A stretch of 56,690 nt of DNA, from assembly GCF_024435355.1 (NCBI RefSeq), contig NZ_JAMJWG010000037.1:1-56690 (forward strand), given 5' to 3'. Source of the stretch: Streptomyces odontomachi (lineage in GTDB: Bacteria; Actinomycetota; Actinomycetes; Streptomycetales; Streptomycetaceae). Under the pieces are notes generated by a model. That model was not told where the DNA came from and did no database searches. It was given only the letters and a program-made list of their open reading frames with translations. Of the stretch, positions 30,722 to 37,834 are shown in pieces (position 1 is the stretch's first letter; each line of letters begins with the position of its first letter). The translations under genes were made by a program, and so were the position numbers.

Positions 30722-32162
30722 CCCCGCCGATCGACCCCCGGCCCGCATCGGTGCGCACCGGCGCGGCCGTGCGGAGCCCGAGCTCGTCGGTGGGCACGTC
30801 ATGGGTCTCGCGGGCGGTGAGCCCGGCCAGCACGGGCGGCACGCACAGCGCTGCGGTGAACAGGGCGACGGCCACCCAGTCGTCGCCCCCGGAGCCGGCG
30901 ATCTGCGCGGCGAAGGTGACGGCGAAGCCGGCGAGGGCGAAGCCGATCTGGGTGCCGACCGCGACACCGGAGAGCCGGACCCGGGTGGGGAACATCTCGC
31001 CGTAGAAGGACGGCCAGATGCCGTTGGCGGCGCTGTAGACCACGCCGAAGACCAGGATGCCCAGCAGGGCGGTGAGCGGATAGGAGCGGCTGGAGATCGC
31101 CCACAGGAAGAGGAACATGAAGACGGCGCTGCCGATCGCCCCGGCCAGGTAGACCGGCCGGCGGCCGACACGGTCGGAGAGCCGTGCCCACAGCGGGATC
31201 GCGGCGAGCGCGACGAGGTTGGCCAGCGCCGCCACCCACAGCATGAAGGTGCGGCTCATGCCGACGGAGTCACCGGTGGCGTAGGCGAGCGACCAGACGG
31301 TGAAGATGGTGCTGACCGACGCCACCAGGGCACCGCCGACCACCCGCAGCACGTCCACGCCGTGCCCGCGCACCAGCGCGACCAGCGGCATCCGCGTGAC
31401 GCCCGAGGTCTCGGCCTGCCGGGTGAACGCGGGCGGCTCGTCCAGGGTGCGCCGGATGACATAGCCGACCACCGCGACCACCACGCTGAGCAGGAACGGC
31501 ACCCGCCATCCCCAGGACAGCAGCGCGTCGTCCCCGAGCGCGGAGACCGGGAGGAAGACCAGCGTGGCCAGCAACTGCCCGGCCTGCGTGCCGCTGAGCG
31601 TGAAGCTGGTGAAGTAGGCGCGGCGGTGCTGCGGGGCGTGCTCCAGCGTCATGGAGCTGGCGCTGGCCTGCTCGCCGGCCGCCGAGATGCCGCCCAGGAC
31701 GCGGCAGAGCACCAGCAGCACCGGGGCGAGGCCGCCGACCTGGGCGCGGGTCGGCAGGCAGCCGATGAGGAAGGTGGACAGGCCCATCAGCAGCAGCGTG
31801 AAGACCATGATCTTCTTGCGGCCGATACGGTCCCCGAAGTGGCCGAGGAAGAGCGCGCCGACCGGGCGGGCCGCGTAGGCGACACCGAAGGTGGCCATGG
31901 ACAGCAGCGTGGCGTTCGCCGGATCGGACTCGTCGAAGAACACCTTCGGGAAGACCAGCGCCGCGGCTGATCCGTAGATGAAGAAGTCGTAGTACTCCAG
32001 GGCGCTGCCGATCCAGGCGGCGAGCGCGGCCTTGCGGGGCTGCGCCTGTCCTTCGCCCTGGGGCGCGGCCTGGGCCTGGGGCTTCGTGGGGACGTCGGGT
32101 GCGGCGGCTTCCGGCCGGTCGGCTGGCTGCTGGGCGTCGGGCGGTGGGGCGGGGGAGGGCAC
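30690..32162 (-). CDS. MHS-family MFS transporter, probable shikimate/quinate importer
   Basis: A 490-residue, 12-helix proton symporter of the metabolite:H+ family. After a Pro/Ala/Gln-rich cytosolic tail (about 50 residues) the first helix contains AAWIGSALEYYDFFIYGSAA; later motifs are LFLGHFGDRIGRKK (MFS motif A), RVLGGISAAGEQASAS and RLSDRVGRRPVYLAGA. These are typical of ShiA-like carriers. The GTG at 32162 has AAGGAG seven bases upstream; an ATG-containing upstream frame has no signal. Context (TetR, shikimate dehydrogenase and dehydroshikimate dehydratase) supports uptake of shikimate or quinate. It lies 293 bases downstream of the TetR gene on the same strand. Confidence 0.87.
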   Translation of the reverse strand: MPSPAPPPDAQQPADRPEAAAPDVPTKPQAQAAPQGEGQAQPRKAALAAWIGSALEYYDFFIYGSAAALVFPKVFFDESDPANATLLSMATFGVAYAARPVGALFLGHFGDRIGRKKIMVFTLLLMGLSTFLIGCLPTRAQVGGLAPVLLVLCRVLGGISAAGEQASASSMTLEHAPQHRRAYFTSFTLSGTQAGQLLATLVFLPVSALGDDALLSWGWRVPFLLSVVVAVVGYVIRRTLDEPPAFTRQAETSGVTRMPLVALVRGHGVDVLRVVGGALVASVSTIFTVWSLAYATGDSVGMSRTFMLWVAALANLVALAAIPLWARLSDRVGRRPVYLAGAIGSAVFMFLFLWAISSRSYPLTALLGILVFGVVYSAANGIWPSFYGEMFPTRVRLSGVAVGTQIGFALAGFAVTFAAQIAGSGGDDWVAVALFTAALCVPPVLAGLTARETHDVPTDELGLRTAAPVRTDAGRGSIGGVTAGSGSSDR

Positions 32163-32355
32163 GGCGTACTCCTTCAGCGAGGCTCCGGGGGACTCGGAGC
32201 GGACTCGGAGCTGCGGCTGGGAACTAGGAACCAGGAGAGCGGGGACCAGGCGGTGCATCGAGGAGCCGGGGGGAGTGGGCGAAGTCGGGAGGGCGGGAAG
32301 CCGGCGGAGGCCGGGAAGTCGGACGGGCGGGAGGTCCGGCGGCGGAGACCATGAA

Positions 32356-32373
32356 TAACCCACTAGATAGTTA
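32356..32373. promoter_or_regulatory. Possible TetR operator upstream of the transporter
   Basis: TAAC-N10-GTTA, an imperfect 18-base palindrome (TAACCCACTAGATAGTTA) in an A/T-rich pocket about 190 bases upstream of the transporter start. It is plausible as a promoter/operator because the transporter is not tightly coupled to the TetR gene. Its half-site resembles but does not match the palindrome near the dehydrogenase gene. Confidence 0.3.
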
Positions 32374-32455
32374 ATAACGCGGTGGGACGGATGCTGCGTC
32401 CGACGGTCCGCAGGTGTCAAGAGCCGTGCAGGCGGGTGTGCAGGGGCGCGGCGAC

Positions 32456-33109
32456 CTACGGAAGCGGGCGTCCGCCGGTCAGATAGCCGATGACCATGTC
32501 CCCGAGCATGGTGCGGTAGCGCTCGCGCTCGTCCGGGTCCAGCAGGTCACGACCGAACAGTGCGGCGAAGGTGTGCCGGTTCGCGACCCGGAAGAAGCAG
32601 AACGAACTGATCATCGCGTGCAGGTTGACGGCGTCCACGTCCGCGGTGAACAGGCCGCTCTCGCGACCCCTCGCCAGGATCCGGGCGATGACGTCGATGG
32701 CGGGCCAGTTGAGCCGGCTGAGCTTCTCGGAGGCGGTGATGTGCTCGGCGTCGTGGATGTTCTCGATGCTGACCAGCCGGATGAAGTCCGGATGCGCCTC
32801 GTGGTGGTCGAAGGTGAGTTCGGCCAGCCGGCGGATCGCGGCGGCCGGGTCCAGGTGCTCGACGTCCAGGTCCTGCTCGGCGCCTCGGATGACCGCGTAG
32901 GCGCGCTCCAGGACGGCGGTGAACAGCTGCTCCTTGCTGCCGAAGTAGTAGTAGATCATCCGCTTGGTGGTGCGGGTGCGGGCGGCGATCTCGTCGACCC
33001 GGGCACCGGTGTATCCCGCGCGGGCGAACTCGGAGGTGGCGACGTCGAGGATCTCGGTGCGGGTACGGGTCGCGTCCCGCGTTCGGCTCCGGTTTTCGGC
33101 GGTTGTCAT
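32456..33109 (-). CDS. TetR-family transcriptional regulator
   Basis: A 217-residue repressor. The N-terminal helix-turn-helix is at about residues 15-62 (TRTEILDVATSEFARAGYTG, VDEIAARTRTTKRMIYYYFG), followed by a ligand-binding helical domain with FDHHEAHPDFIRLVSIENIHD, typical of TetR proteins acting on aromatic or hydroaromatic acid genes. ATG at 33109 with AGGGGAA upstream. It diverges from the dehydrogenase operon, and a 14-bp perfect palindrome lies between them. The likely inducer is a hydroaromatic acid such as shikimate, quinate or dehydroshikimate (inferred from neighbours). Confidence 0.88.
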   Translation of the reverse strand: MTTAENRSRTRDATRTRTEILDVATSEFARAGYTGARVDEIAARTRTTKRMIYYYFGSKEQLFTAVLERAYAVIRGAEQDLDVEHLDPAAAIRRLAELTFDHHEAHPDFIRLVSIENIHDAEHITASEKLSRLNWPAIDVIARILARGRESGLFTADVDAVNLHAMISSFCFFRVANRHTFAALFGRDLLDPDERERYRTMLGDMVIGYLTGGRPLP

Positions 33110-33217
33110 GCGGTTCCCCTGCGGCTTCGCCCTCGCCGGGCGAGCCCGGCCTCCGGCGGCATCCTAGGCGTGCGGTCATGGGGTTCCCTCATCCCCCGAG
33201 ATGTGCTGGGATAGATA

Positions 33218-33231
33218 ACGAACCAGTTCGT
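33218..33231 (+). promoter_or_regulatory. TetR operator candidate
   Basis: The perfect palindrome ACGAAC-CA-GTTCGT lies 21 bases upstream of the dehydrogenase start and between it and the divergent TetR gene. The flanks are A/T-rich (GATA before, ACATTA after), as expected of a promoter-operator. Confidence 0.6.
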
Positions 33232-33251
33232 ACATTACCGCTGGAGCAGCA

Positions 33252-34262
33252 GTGACCCAGGACCCCGCGACCCAAGCCCCCCAGGGACCCCAGGGCCCCC
33301 GGGACGACTACTCGGGTTCGCCGGGTGATGTCCGCGCTGGCTCTCCCGCCGACCTGCTTGTCCGGCTGGGGGCCCGGGGCTCATCCCCCGGGGAAGTGCA
33401 GTACCTCGTCGGGCTGATCGGCTCCAGGATCGCCCCGTCCCTCAGCCCCGCGCTGCACGAACGCGAGGGCGCCCGGCACGGCGTGCGCTACCGGTACCGG
33501 CTGCTGGACATCGACCGGCTCGAGGTCGCTCCCGAGCAGGCGGGCCGGCTCGTGCACGCCGCCCGGGAGAGCGGCTTCGACGGGCTGAACGTCACCCATC
33601 CCTGCAAGCAGCACGTCGCGGCGCACCTCGACGAGCTGTCCGCGCCGGCCGCCCGGCTCGGGGCGGTCAACACCGTCGTGTTCACCCCGGACGGCCGCAC
33701 CGTCGGGCACAACACCGACGTCACCGGGTTCGCGGCCGCCGTCGCCAGCGGCCTGGACGCCCCGCTCGACCGGGTGGTCCAGCTCGGCGCGGGAGGCGCG
33801 GGCGCCGCCGTCGCCCATGCCCTGCTGGGGCTCGGCGTGCAGGACCTCGTCGTCGTGGACAATGTCACGGACCGGGCGAACGCCCTGGTCACCGCGGTGA
33901 ACGGGCACTTCGGCGCCGACCGCGCCCGCGCCGGCACCGCCCGCACCCTCGGTGCGGAACTCGCCGGCGCCGACGGCCTGGTGCACGCCACCCCCACCGG
34001 CATGGCCGCCCACCCCGGCATGCCGCTCCCCGCCGACCTGCTGCACCCCGGCCTGTGGGTCGCCGACATCGTCTACCGCCCGCTGGAGACGGAGCTGCTG
34101 CGCGCCGCACGCGCCCGTGGCTGCCGCACCCTGCACGGCGGCGGCATGGCCGTGCATCAGGCGGCCGACGCCTTCCGCCTGTTCACCGGTCTCGAGCCGG
34201 ACCGGGACCGGATGCTCGCCGACCTCGCCGACCTCACCGCCGTCCCGCACGGCTCCAGCTGA
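33252..34262 (+). CDS. Shikimate/quinate dehydrogenase (AroE/YdiB family)
   Basis: A 336-residue enzyme. After a roughly 45-residue Pro/Gly-rich N-terminal extension not usual for the family, the catalytic domain shows SLSPALHE (substrate Ser residues), NVTHPCKQ (catalytic Lys), GHNTDVTGF (catalytic Asp) and the NAD(P)-binding LGAGGAGAAVAHALL. It oxidises shikimate (or quinate) to the 3-dehydro form, or the reverse. Given the importer and the dehydroshikimate dehydratase next door, the catabolic direction is likely. Start GTG with GGAG seven bases upstream. First gene of the operon facing the TetR gene. Confidence 0.88.
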   Translation: MTQDPATQAPQGPQGPRDDYSGSPGDVRAGSPADLLVRLGARGSSPGEVQYLVGLIGSRIAPSLSPALHEREGARHGVRYRYRLLDIDRLEVAPEQAGRLVHAARESGFDGLNVTHPCKQHVAAHLDELSAPAARLGAVNTVVFTPDGRTVGHNTDVTGFAAAVASGLDAPLDRVVQLGAGGAGAAVAHALLGLGVQDLVVVDNVTDRANALVTAVNGHFGADRARAGTARTLGAELAGADGLVHATPTGMAAHPGMPLPADLLHPGLWVADIVYRPLETELLRAARARGCRTLHGGGMAVHQAADAFRLFTGLEPDRDRMLADLADLTAVPHGSS

Positions 34263-34292
34263 TCACCCGGCCACCTCGAGAAGGAGCGTTCC

Positions 34293-35087
34293 GTGCGCAC
34301 CGCCATCGCCACCGTCAGCCTGAGCGGCTCGTTGACCGAGAAGCTCACCGCCGCATCCCGGGCCGGCTTCGACGGCGTGGAGATCTTCGAGAACGACCTG
34401 CTGGCCAGCCCGCTCACCCCCGAGGACATCCGCGCCCGCTGCGCCGACCTGGACCTGAGCATCGACCTCTACCAGCCGATGCGGGACATCGAGGCGGTGC
34501 CCGCCGAGGAGTTCGCGCGCAACCTGCGCCGGGCCCGCCACAAGTTCCGGACCATGCAGCGGCTGGGCGCGGACACGGTCCTGGTCTGCTCCACGCTGGC
34601 CCGTTCCGCCGTCGACGACGACGCGCTGGCCGCCGAGCAGCTGCACCGGCTGGCCGACCTCGCCGCCGACCACGGCGTCAAGGTCGCCTACGAGGCGCTG
34701 GCCTGGGGCCGCCACGTCAGCACCTACGACCACGCCTGGCGCATCGTCGAGGCCGCCGACCACCCGTCGCTCGGCGTCTGCCTCGACAGCTTCCACATCC
34801 TGGCCCGCGGCGGTGACCCCAAGGGCATCGAGGCGATCCCCGGCGAGAAGATCTTCTTCCTCCAGCTCGCGGACGCCCCGATCATGGCCATGGACGTCCT
34901 CCAGTGGAGCCGCCACTACCGGTGCTTCCCCGGCCAGGGCGGCTTCGACCTGCCGGCGCTGCTGAGCCATGTGCTGGCCGCCGGCTACCGGGGCCCGCTG
35001 TCCCTGGAGATCTTCAACGACGTCTTCCGCCAGGCCGATCCCGGCCCCACCGCGATCGACGCGCACCGCTCCCTGCTCGCCCTCTAG
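34293..35087 (+). CDS. 3-dehydroshikimate dehydratase (QuiC1-type, TIM-barrel half)
   Basis: A 264-residue sugar-phosphate-isomerase-like TIM barrel. The four metal ligands expected for QuiC1, Glu134 (YEALAWG), Asp165 (CLDSFHI), Gln191 (FFLQLAD) and Glu239 (SLEIFND), are all present at, as I recall, the same numbers as in the Pseudomonas enzyme. It converts 3-dehydroshikimate to protocatechuate. GTG start with AAGGAG seven bases upstream. In QuiC1 this barrel is fused to an HPPD-like domain; here an in-frame TAG (35085-35087) ends the barrel after RSLLAL, and the HPPD-like domain follows in the same frame as a separate ORF. Confidence 0.88.
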   Translation: MRTAIATVSLSGSLTEKLTAASRAGFDGVEIFENDLLASPLTPEDIRARCADLDLSIDLYQPMRDIEAVPAEEFARNLRRARHKFRTMQRLGADTVLVCSTLARSAVDDDALAAEQLHRLADLAADHGVKVAYEALAWGRHVSTYDHAWRIVEAADHPSLGVCLDSFHILARGGDPKGIEAIPGEKIFFLQLADAPIMAMDVLQWSRHYRCFPGQGGFDLPALLSHVLAAGYRGPLSLEIFNDVFRQADPGPTAIDAHRSLLAL

Positions 35088-35105
35088 GAGGCCGTCGACG
35101 CCACC

Positions 35106-36086
35106 GTGCTGCCGGCTCCCGTGCCGCCCACGGGCGTAGCCTTCGCGGAGCTGACCACTCCCGACCCGGAGCTGCCCGCCGGCCAGCTCGCCGCGCTCGG
35201 GTTCACCCGCACCGGCGCCCACCGCACCAAGCCGGTCTCCCGGTGGGAGAACGGCGGTGTCCGCATCCTCCTCAACACCGGCCCGGCCAGCCGGCGCGAG
35301 GGCACCCGACTGGCCGCCATCGGCCTGGAATCGCCCGATCCGGCCGGCGCCGCCCGGCGCGCCGAAGCCCTCCTGGCACCCGTACTGCCGCGCCGCCGGC
35401 ACCCCGACGACACCCCGCTGGACGCGGTCGCCGCCCCCGACGGCACCCAGCTCTTCTTCTGCGCCACCGGCAGGCCCGGCCTGCCGGACTGGCGGGACGA
35501 CTTCGAGCCCACCGGCACCCCGGCAGCTGCGTCGGGCGGCCTCGGCGGCATCGACCACCTGGCGCTCAGCCAGCCCTGGCACCAGTTCGACGAGGCGGCC
35601 CTCTTCTACCGCAGCGTCCTCGGCCTGCGCCCGCAGGAGAGCGTGGAGGTGGCCGATCCGCACGGCCTGCTGCGCAGCCGGGCCGTCGCCGATGCCTCCG
35701 GCGCCGTCCGCATCGCGCTGAGCATCGGCCCGGCGCCGTCCGACGAGCGACCCCGCGCCCAGCACATCGCCCTGGCCACCGACGACATCGTGGCCGCCGC
35801 CCGCGCCTTCCGCGCGGCCGGCGGCCATCTGCTGCCCGTTCCGGCGAACTACCACGACGACCTGGCGGCCCGGGTGGAACTGCCGGGCGACGTCCTGGAC
35901 GCCTACCGTGACCTCGGCATCCTCTACGACGAGGACGACCAGGGCGCCTTCCGGCACTGCTACACCCACACCATCGGCCAGCTCTTCTTCGAACTGGTGC
36001 AGCGCGATCCGGGCTACCGCGGCTACGGCGCGGTCAACGCACCGGTGCGCCTCGCCGCCCAGCACCTCGCGGAGCAGGCGCCGTGA
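35106..36086 (+). CDS. HPPD-like VOC domain, second half of a split QuiC1-type fusion
   Basis: A 326-residue two-module VOC protein like the C-terminal domain of bifunctional dehydroshikimate dehydratases. It has the HPPD-type iron-binding residues: His in IDHLALSQPWHQFDEA, His in AQHIALATDDI and Glu in QLFFELVQRDPGYRGYG. It lies in the same frame as the barrel gene, 18 bases after its TAG, and the intervening codons are open, so a single base change accounts for the split. A GTG at 35106 could restart translation; TAGGAGG at the stop is a strong ribosome-binding sequence, though about 14 bases away. The 3' end overlaps the convergent membrane gene by 53 bases. Confidence 0.82.
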   Translation: MLPAPVPPTGVAFAELTTPDPELPAGQLAALGFTRTGAHRTKPVSRWENGGVRILLNTGPASRREGTRLAAIGLESPDPAGAARRAEALLAPVLPRRRHPDDTPLDAVAAPDGTQLFFCATGRPGLPDWRDDFEPTGTPAAASGGLGGIDHLALSQPWHQFDEAALFYRSVLGLRPQESVEVADPHGLLRSRAVADASGAVRIALSIGPAPSDERPRAQHIALATDDIVAAARAFRAAGGHLLPVPANYHDDLAARVELPGDVLDAYRDLGILYDEDDQGAFRHCYTHTIGQLFFELVQRDPGYRGYGAVNAPVRLAAQHLAEQAP

Positions 36087-36717
36087 GACGGTTCGCGCTG
36101 CGGTACGCGGCGACGCCCAGGGCCAGCAGCCAGTAGCTGAGCAGGGCGCCCATCGAGGCCGTCGTGCCCCAGCCGTTCGCCGCGTAGAAGTGCGCCGGGT
36201 CGTTGCCGAAGAACAGCGACGGCACGAAGGCCAGGTTGACGGCGGCCAGGACGTACGCCGAGCGGTGCGTCCAGCGGGGCAGGAGCCGGGTACGGGAGAT
36301 CGCGAAGCCCACGGAGGTCAGGAAGAGGGCGAGGAGCAGCCGGCCGATCGAGCCGTAGAGGATGTAGGTGCCGTCGACCGTGATGGTCGGGTCGATGGAG
36401 TGGTCGGTGGCGATCACCGCGCCCGCCTCGAGACCGTGGGAGACCAGGGTGACCGTCGCGTAGACAAGGCCGGCGGCGCAGGCCAGCGTGCCGGCCCACT
36501 CGTGCTCCGGGTTCACCCGCCGCACCAGCTCGCGAAAGGCCGTCACCAGCACGATCAGGCAGGTCAGGGCGGTGATCCCGATCAGCAGCCGGCTCAGCAC
36601 GTTCCAGTCCGGCGGCGGGCCCGAGTAGACGAAGTACAGCGGCACCTCGATGATCAGGGTGGCCGCGGTGGCCAGTGCGGCGATGCCGGTCACGCGCCGG
36701 GCGGTGGTCTCGTCCAT
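36034..36717 (-). CDS. Multi-span membrane protein, DUF4386-like arrangement
   Basis: A 227-residue integral membrane protein with about six helices (TGIAALATAATLIIEVPLYFV, LLIGITALTCLIVLVTAF, TLACAAGLVYATVTLV, IGRLLLALFLTSVGFAI, AYVLAAVNLAFVPSLFF and LLSYWLLALGVAAY). The pattern and AFRELVRRVNPE resemble DUF4386-type proteins, but I am not certain of the family and assign no function. ATG at 36717 has AGGGGG five bases upstream; an earlier in-frame start adds a shadow-like Pro-rich leader. Convergent with the HPPD-like gene. Confidence 0.75.
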   Translation of the reverse strand: MDETTARRVTGIAALATAATLIIEVPLYFVYSGPPPDWNVLSRLLIGITALTCLIVLVTAFRELVRRVNPEHEWAGTLACAAGLVYATVTLVSHGLEAGAVIATDHSIDPTITVDGTYILYGSIGRLLLALFLTSVGFAISRTRLLPRWTHRSAYVLAAVNLAFVPSLFFGNDPAHFYAANGWGTTASMGALLSYWLLALGVAAYRSANRLTAPAPRGAGRRGAPVR

Positions 36718-36900
36718 GGTGTCCCCCTGGGGTCCTGGGCCCGGGTGCTCGTCCGGGCTCTCGTCCTGCGCCACCCATGCTTCCGGCTGCGCGGTGGCGC
36801 GTCGCGGGGCCTGGGACCCGGATCGGGGGTGGTGCTGGTGACACCCAGGGCGGCGGGGACGGGGGCGCCGGGGTGAGCGGCACTCCCCTGACCTGGCTCC

Positions 36901-37647
36901 TCACAGCCGCCGTGTGATGACCGCCCGCTTCACCTCCTGGATCGCCTGGGTGACCTGGATGCCGCGCGGGCAGGAGTCGGTGCAGTTGAAGACGGTGCGG
37001 CAGCGCCAGACGCCCTCCCGGTCGTTGAGGATGTCCAGGCGCCGCTCGCCGGCCTCGTCGCGCGAGTCGAAGATGAAGCGGTGGGCGTTGACGATGGCGG
37101 CCGGGCCGAAGTACTGCCCGTCGTTCCAGAAGACCGGGCAGGACCCGGTGCAGGCCGCGCACAGGATGCACTTGGTGGTGTCGTCGAAGCGGGCCCGGTC
37201 GGCGGGCGACTGGAGCCGCTCGCGGGTGGGTTCGTTGCCGGTGGTGATCAGGAACGGCAGCATGTCGCGGTACGACTGGAAGAACGGTTCCATGTCGACC
37301 ACGAGGTCCTTGAGCACCGTCAGCCCCTTGATGGGCTCCACCGTGACGGGGCGCGTCGCGTCGAGGTCCTTGACCAGCGTCTTGCAGGCCAGCCGGTTGC
37401 GGCCGTTGATGCGGACCGCGTCCGAGCCGCAGATGCCGTGGGCGCAGGAGCGGCGGAAGGTCAGGGTGCCGTCCACCTCCCACTTGATCTTGTGGAGGGC
37501 GTCCAGCACCCGCTCCTTCGGATCGATCTCCACCCGGAAGTCATGCCAGGCCACCGCCGCGGAGACCTCGGGGTTGAAGCGGCGGATCCGGAAGGTGACG
37601 GCGAGCAGGTCGGAAGTGGGGGCAGGGGCGGGGGCGACCGTGGACAT
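36901..37647 (-). CDS. sdhB: Succinate dehydrogenase iron-sulfur subunit
   Basis: A 248-residue subunit carrying three iron-sulfur clusters: a 2Fe-2S ligand set in SCAHGICGSDAVRINGRNRL with a further Cys in ACKTL, and the C-terminal CILCAACTGSCP and CRTVFNCTDSCPRGI. It passes electrons from the flavin subunit to the membrane quinone site. Start at MSTVAP (37647), with GGAAGG upstream; upstream in-frame sequence is repeat-derived. Last gene of sdhCDAB, separated from sdhA by 187 bases containing repeats and hairpins instead of the tight spacing usual in this operon. Confidence 0.95.
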   Translation of the reverse strand: MSTVAPAPAPTSDLLAVTFRIRRFNPEVSAAVAWHDFRVEIDPKERVLDALHKIKWEVDGTLTFRRSCAHGICGSDAVRINGRNRLACKTLVKDLDATRPVTVEPIKGLTVLKDLVVDMEPFFQSYRDMLPFLITTGNEPTRERLQSPADRARFDDTTKCILCAACTGSCPVFWNDGQYFGPAAIVNAHRFIFDSRDEAGERRLDILNDREGVWRCRTVFNCTDSCPRGIQVTQAIQEVKRAVITRRL

Positions 37648-37685
37648 CGTGACGTGCCTTCCGTGATCAAGGTCGAGGGCACCCC

Positions 37686-37712
37686 AAAAGGGGCGCGGGG
37701 AACTGCGCGCGC
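37686..37712 (+). repeat. Dispersed intergenic repeat, copy 6, between sdhB and sdhA
   Basis: AAAAGGGGCGCGGGGAACTG followed by CGCGCGC lies inside the sdh operon, 39 bases upstream of sdhB on its coding strand. It is the same family as the copies at 5430 and 10491-13122. Confidence 0.82.
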
Positions 37713-37770
37713 AACCCCCCACCGGGCTGGTGGTCCGGATACGACAGAACAACCCTTTCGGATCGGTCTA

Positions 37771-37824
37771 TGTGGCCGAAGGCCACAAAAGCTCAGGCCG
37801 GGCTATATGCGGCCATAGGCCGCA
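37771..37824. repeat. Twin small hairpins in the sdhA-sdhB gap
   Basis: TGTGGCC-GAA-GGCCACA (37771-37787) and TGCGGCC-ATA-GGCCGCA (37808-37824) are two perfect 7-bp hairpins with 3-base loops, 20 bases apart, just after the sdhA stop. Their similar form suggests one small repeated element. They could attenuate or process the message between sdhA and sdhB. Confidence 0.65.
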
Positions 37825-37834
37825 AGCGTGGCCA

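Noticed and set aside
28172..31171. A 999-codon open frame on the minus strand
   Set aside because: It is antisense to the DUF4132 gene, which has recognisable domains, a good start and a coupled partner. The minus frame has none.
34263..36065. A 600-codon minus-strand open frame
   Set aside because: Antisense to the dehydroshikimate dehydratase and HPPD-like genes, whose metal ligands are all intact.
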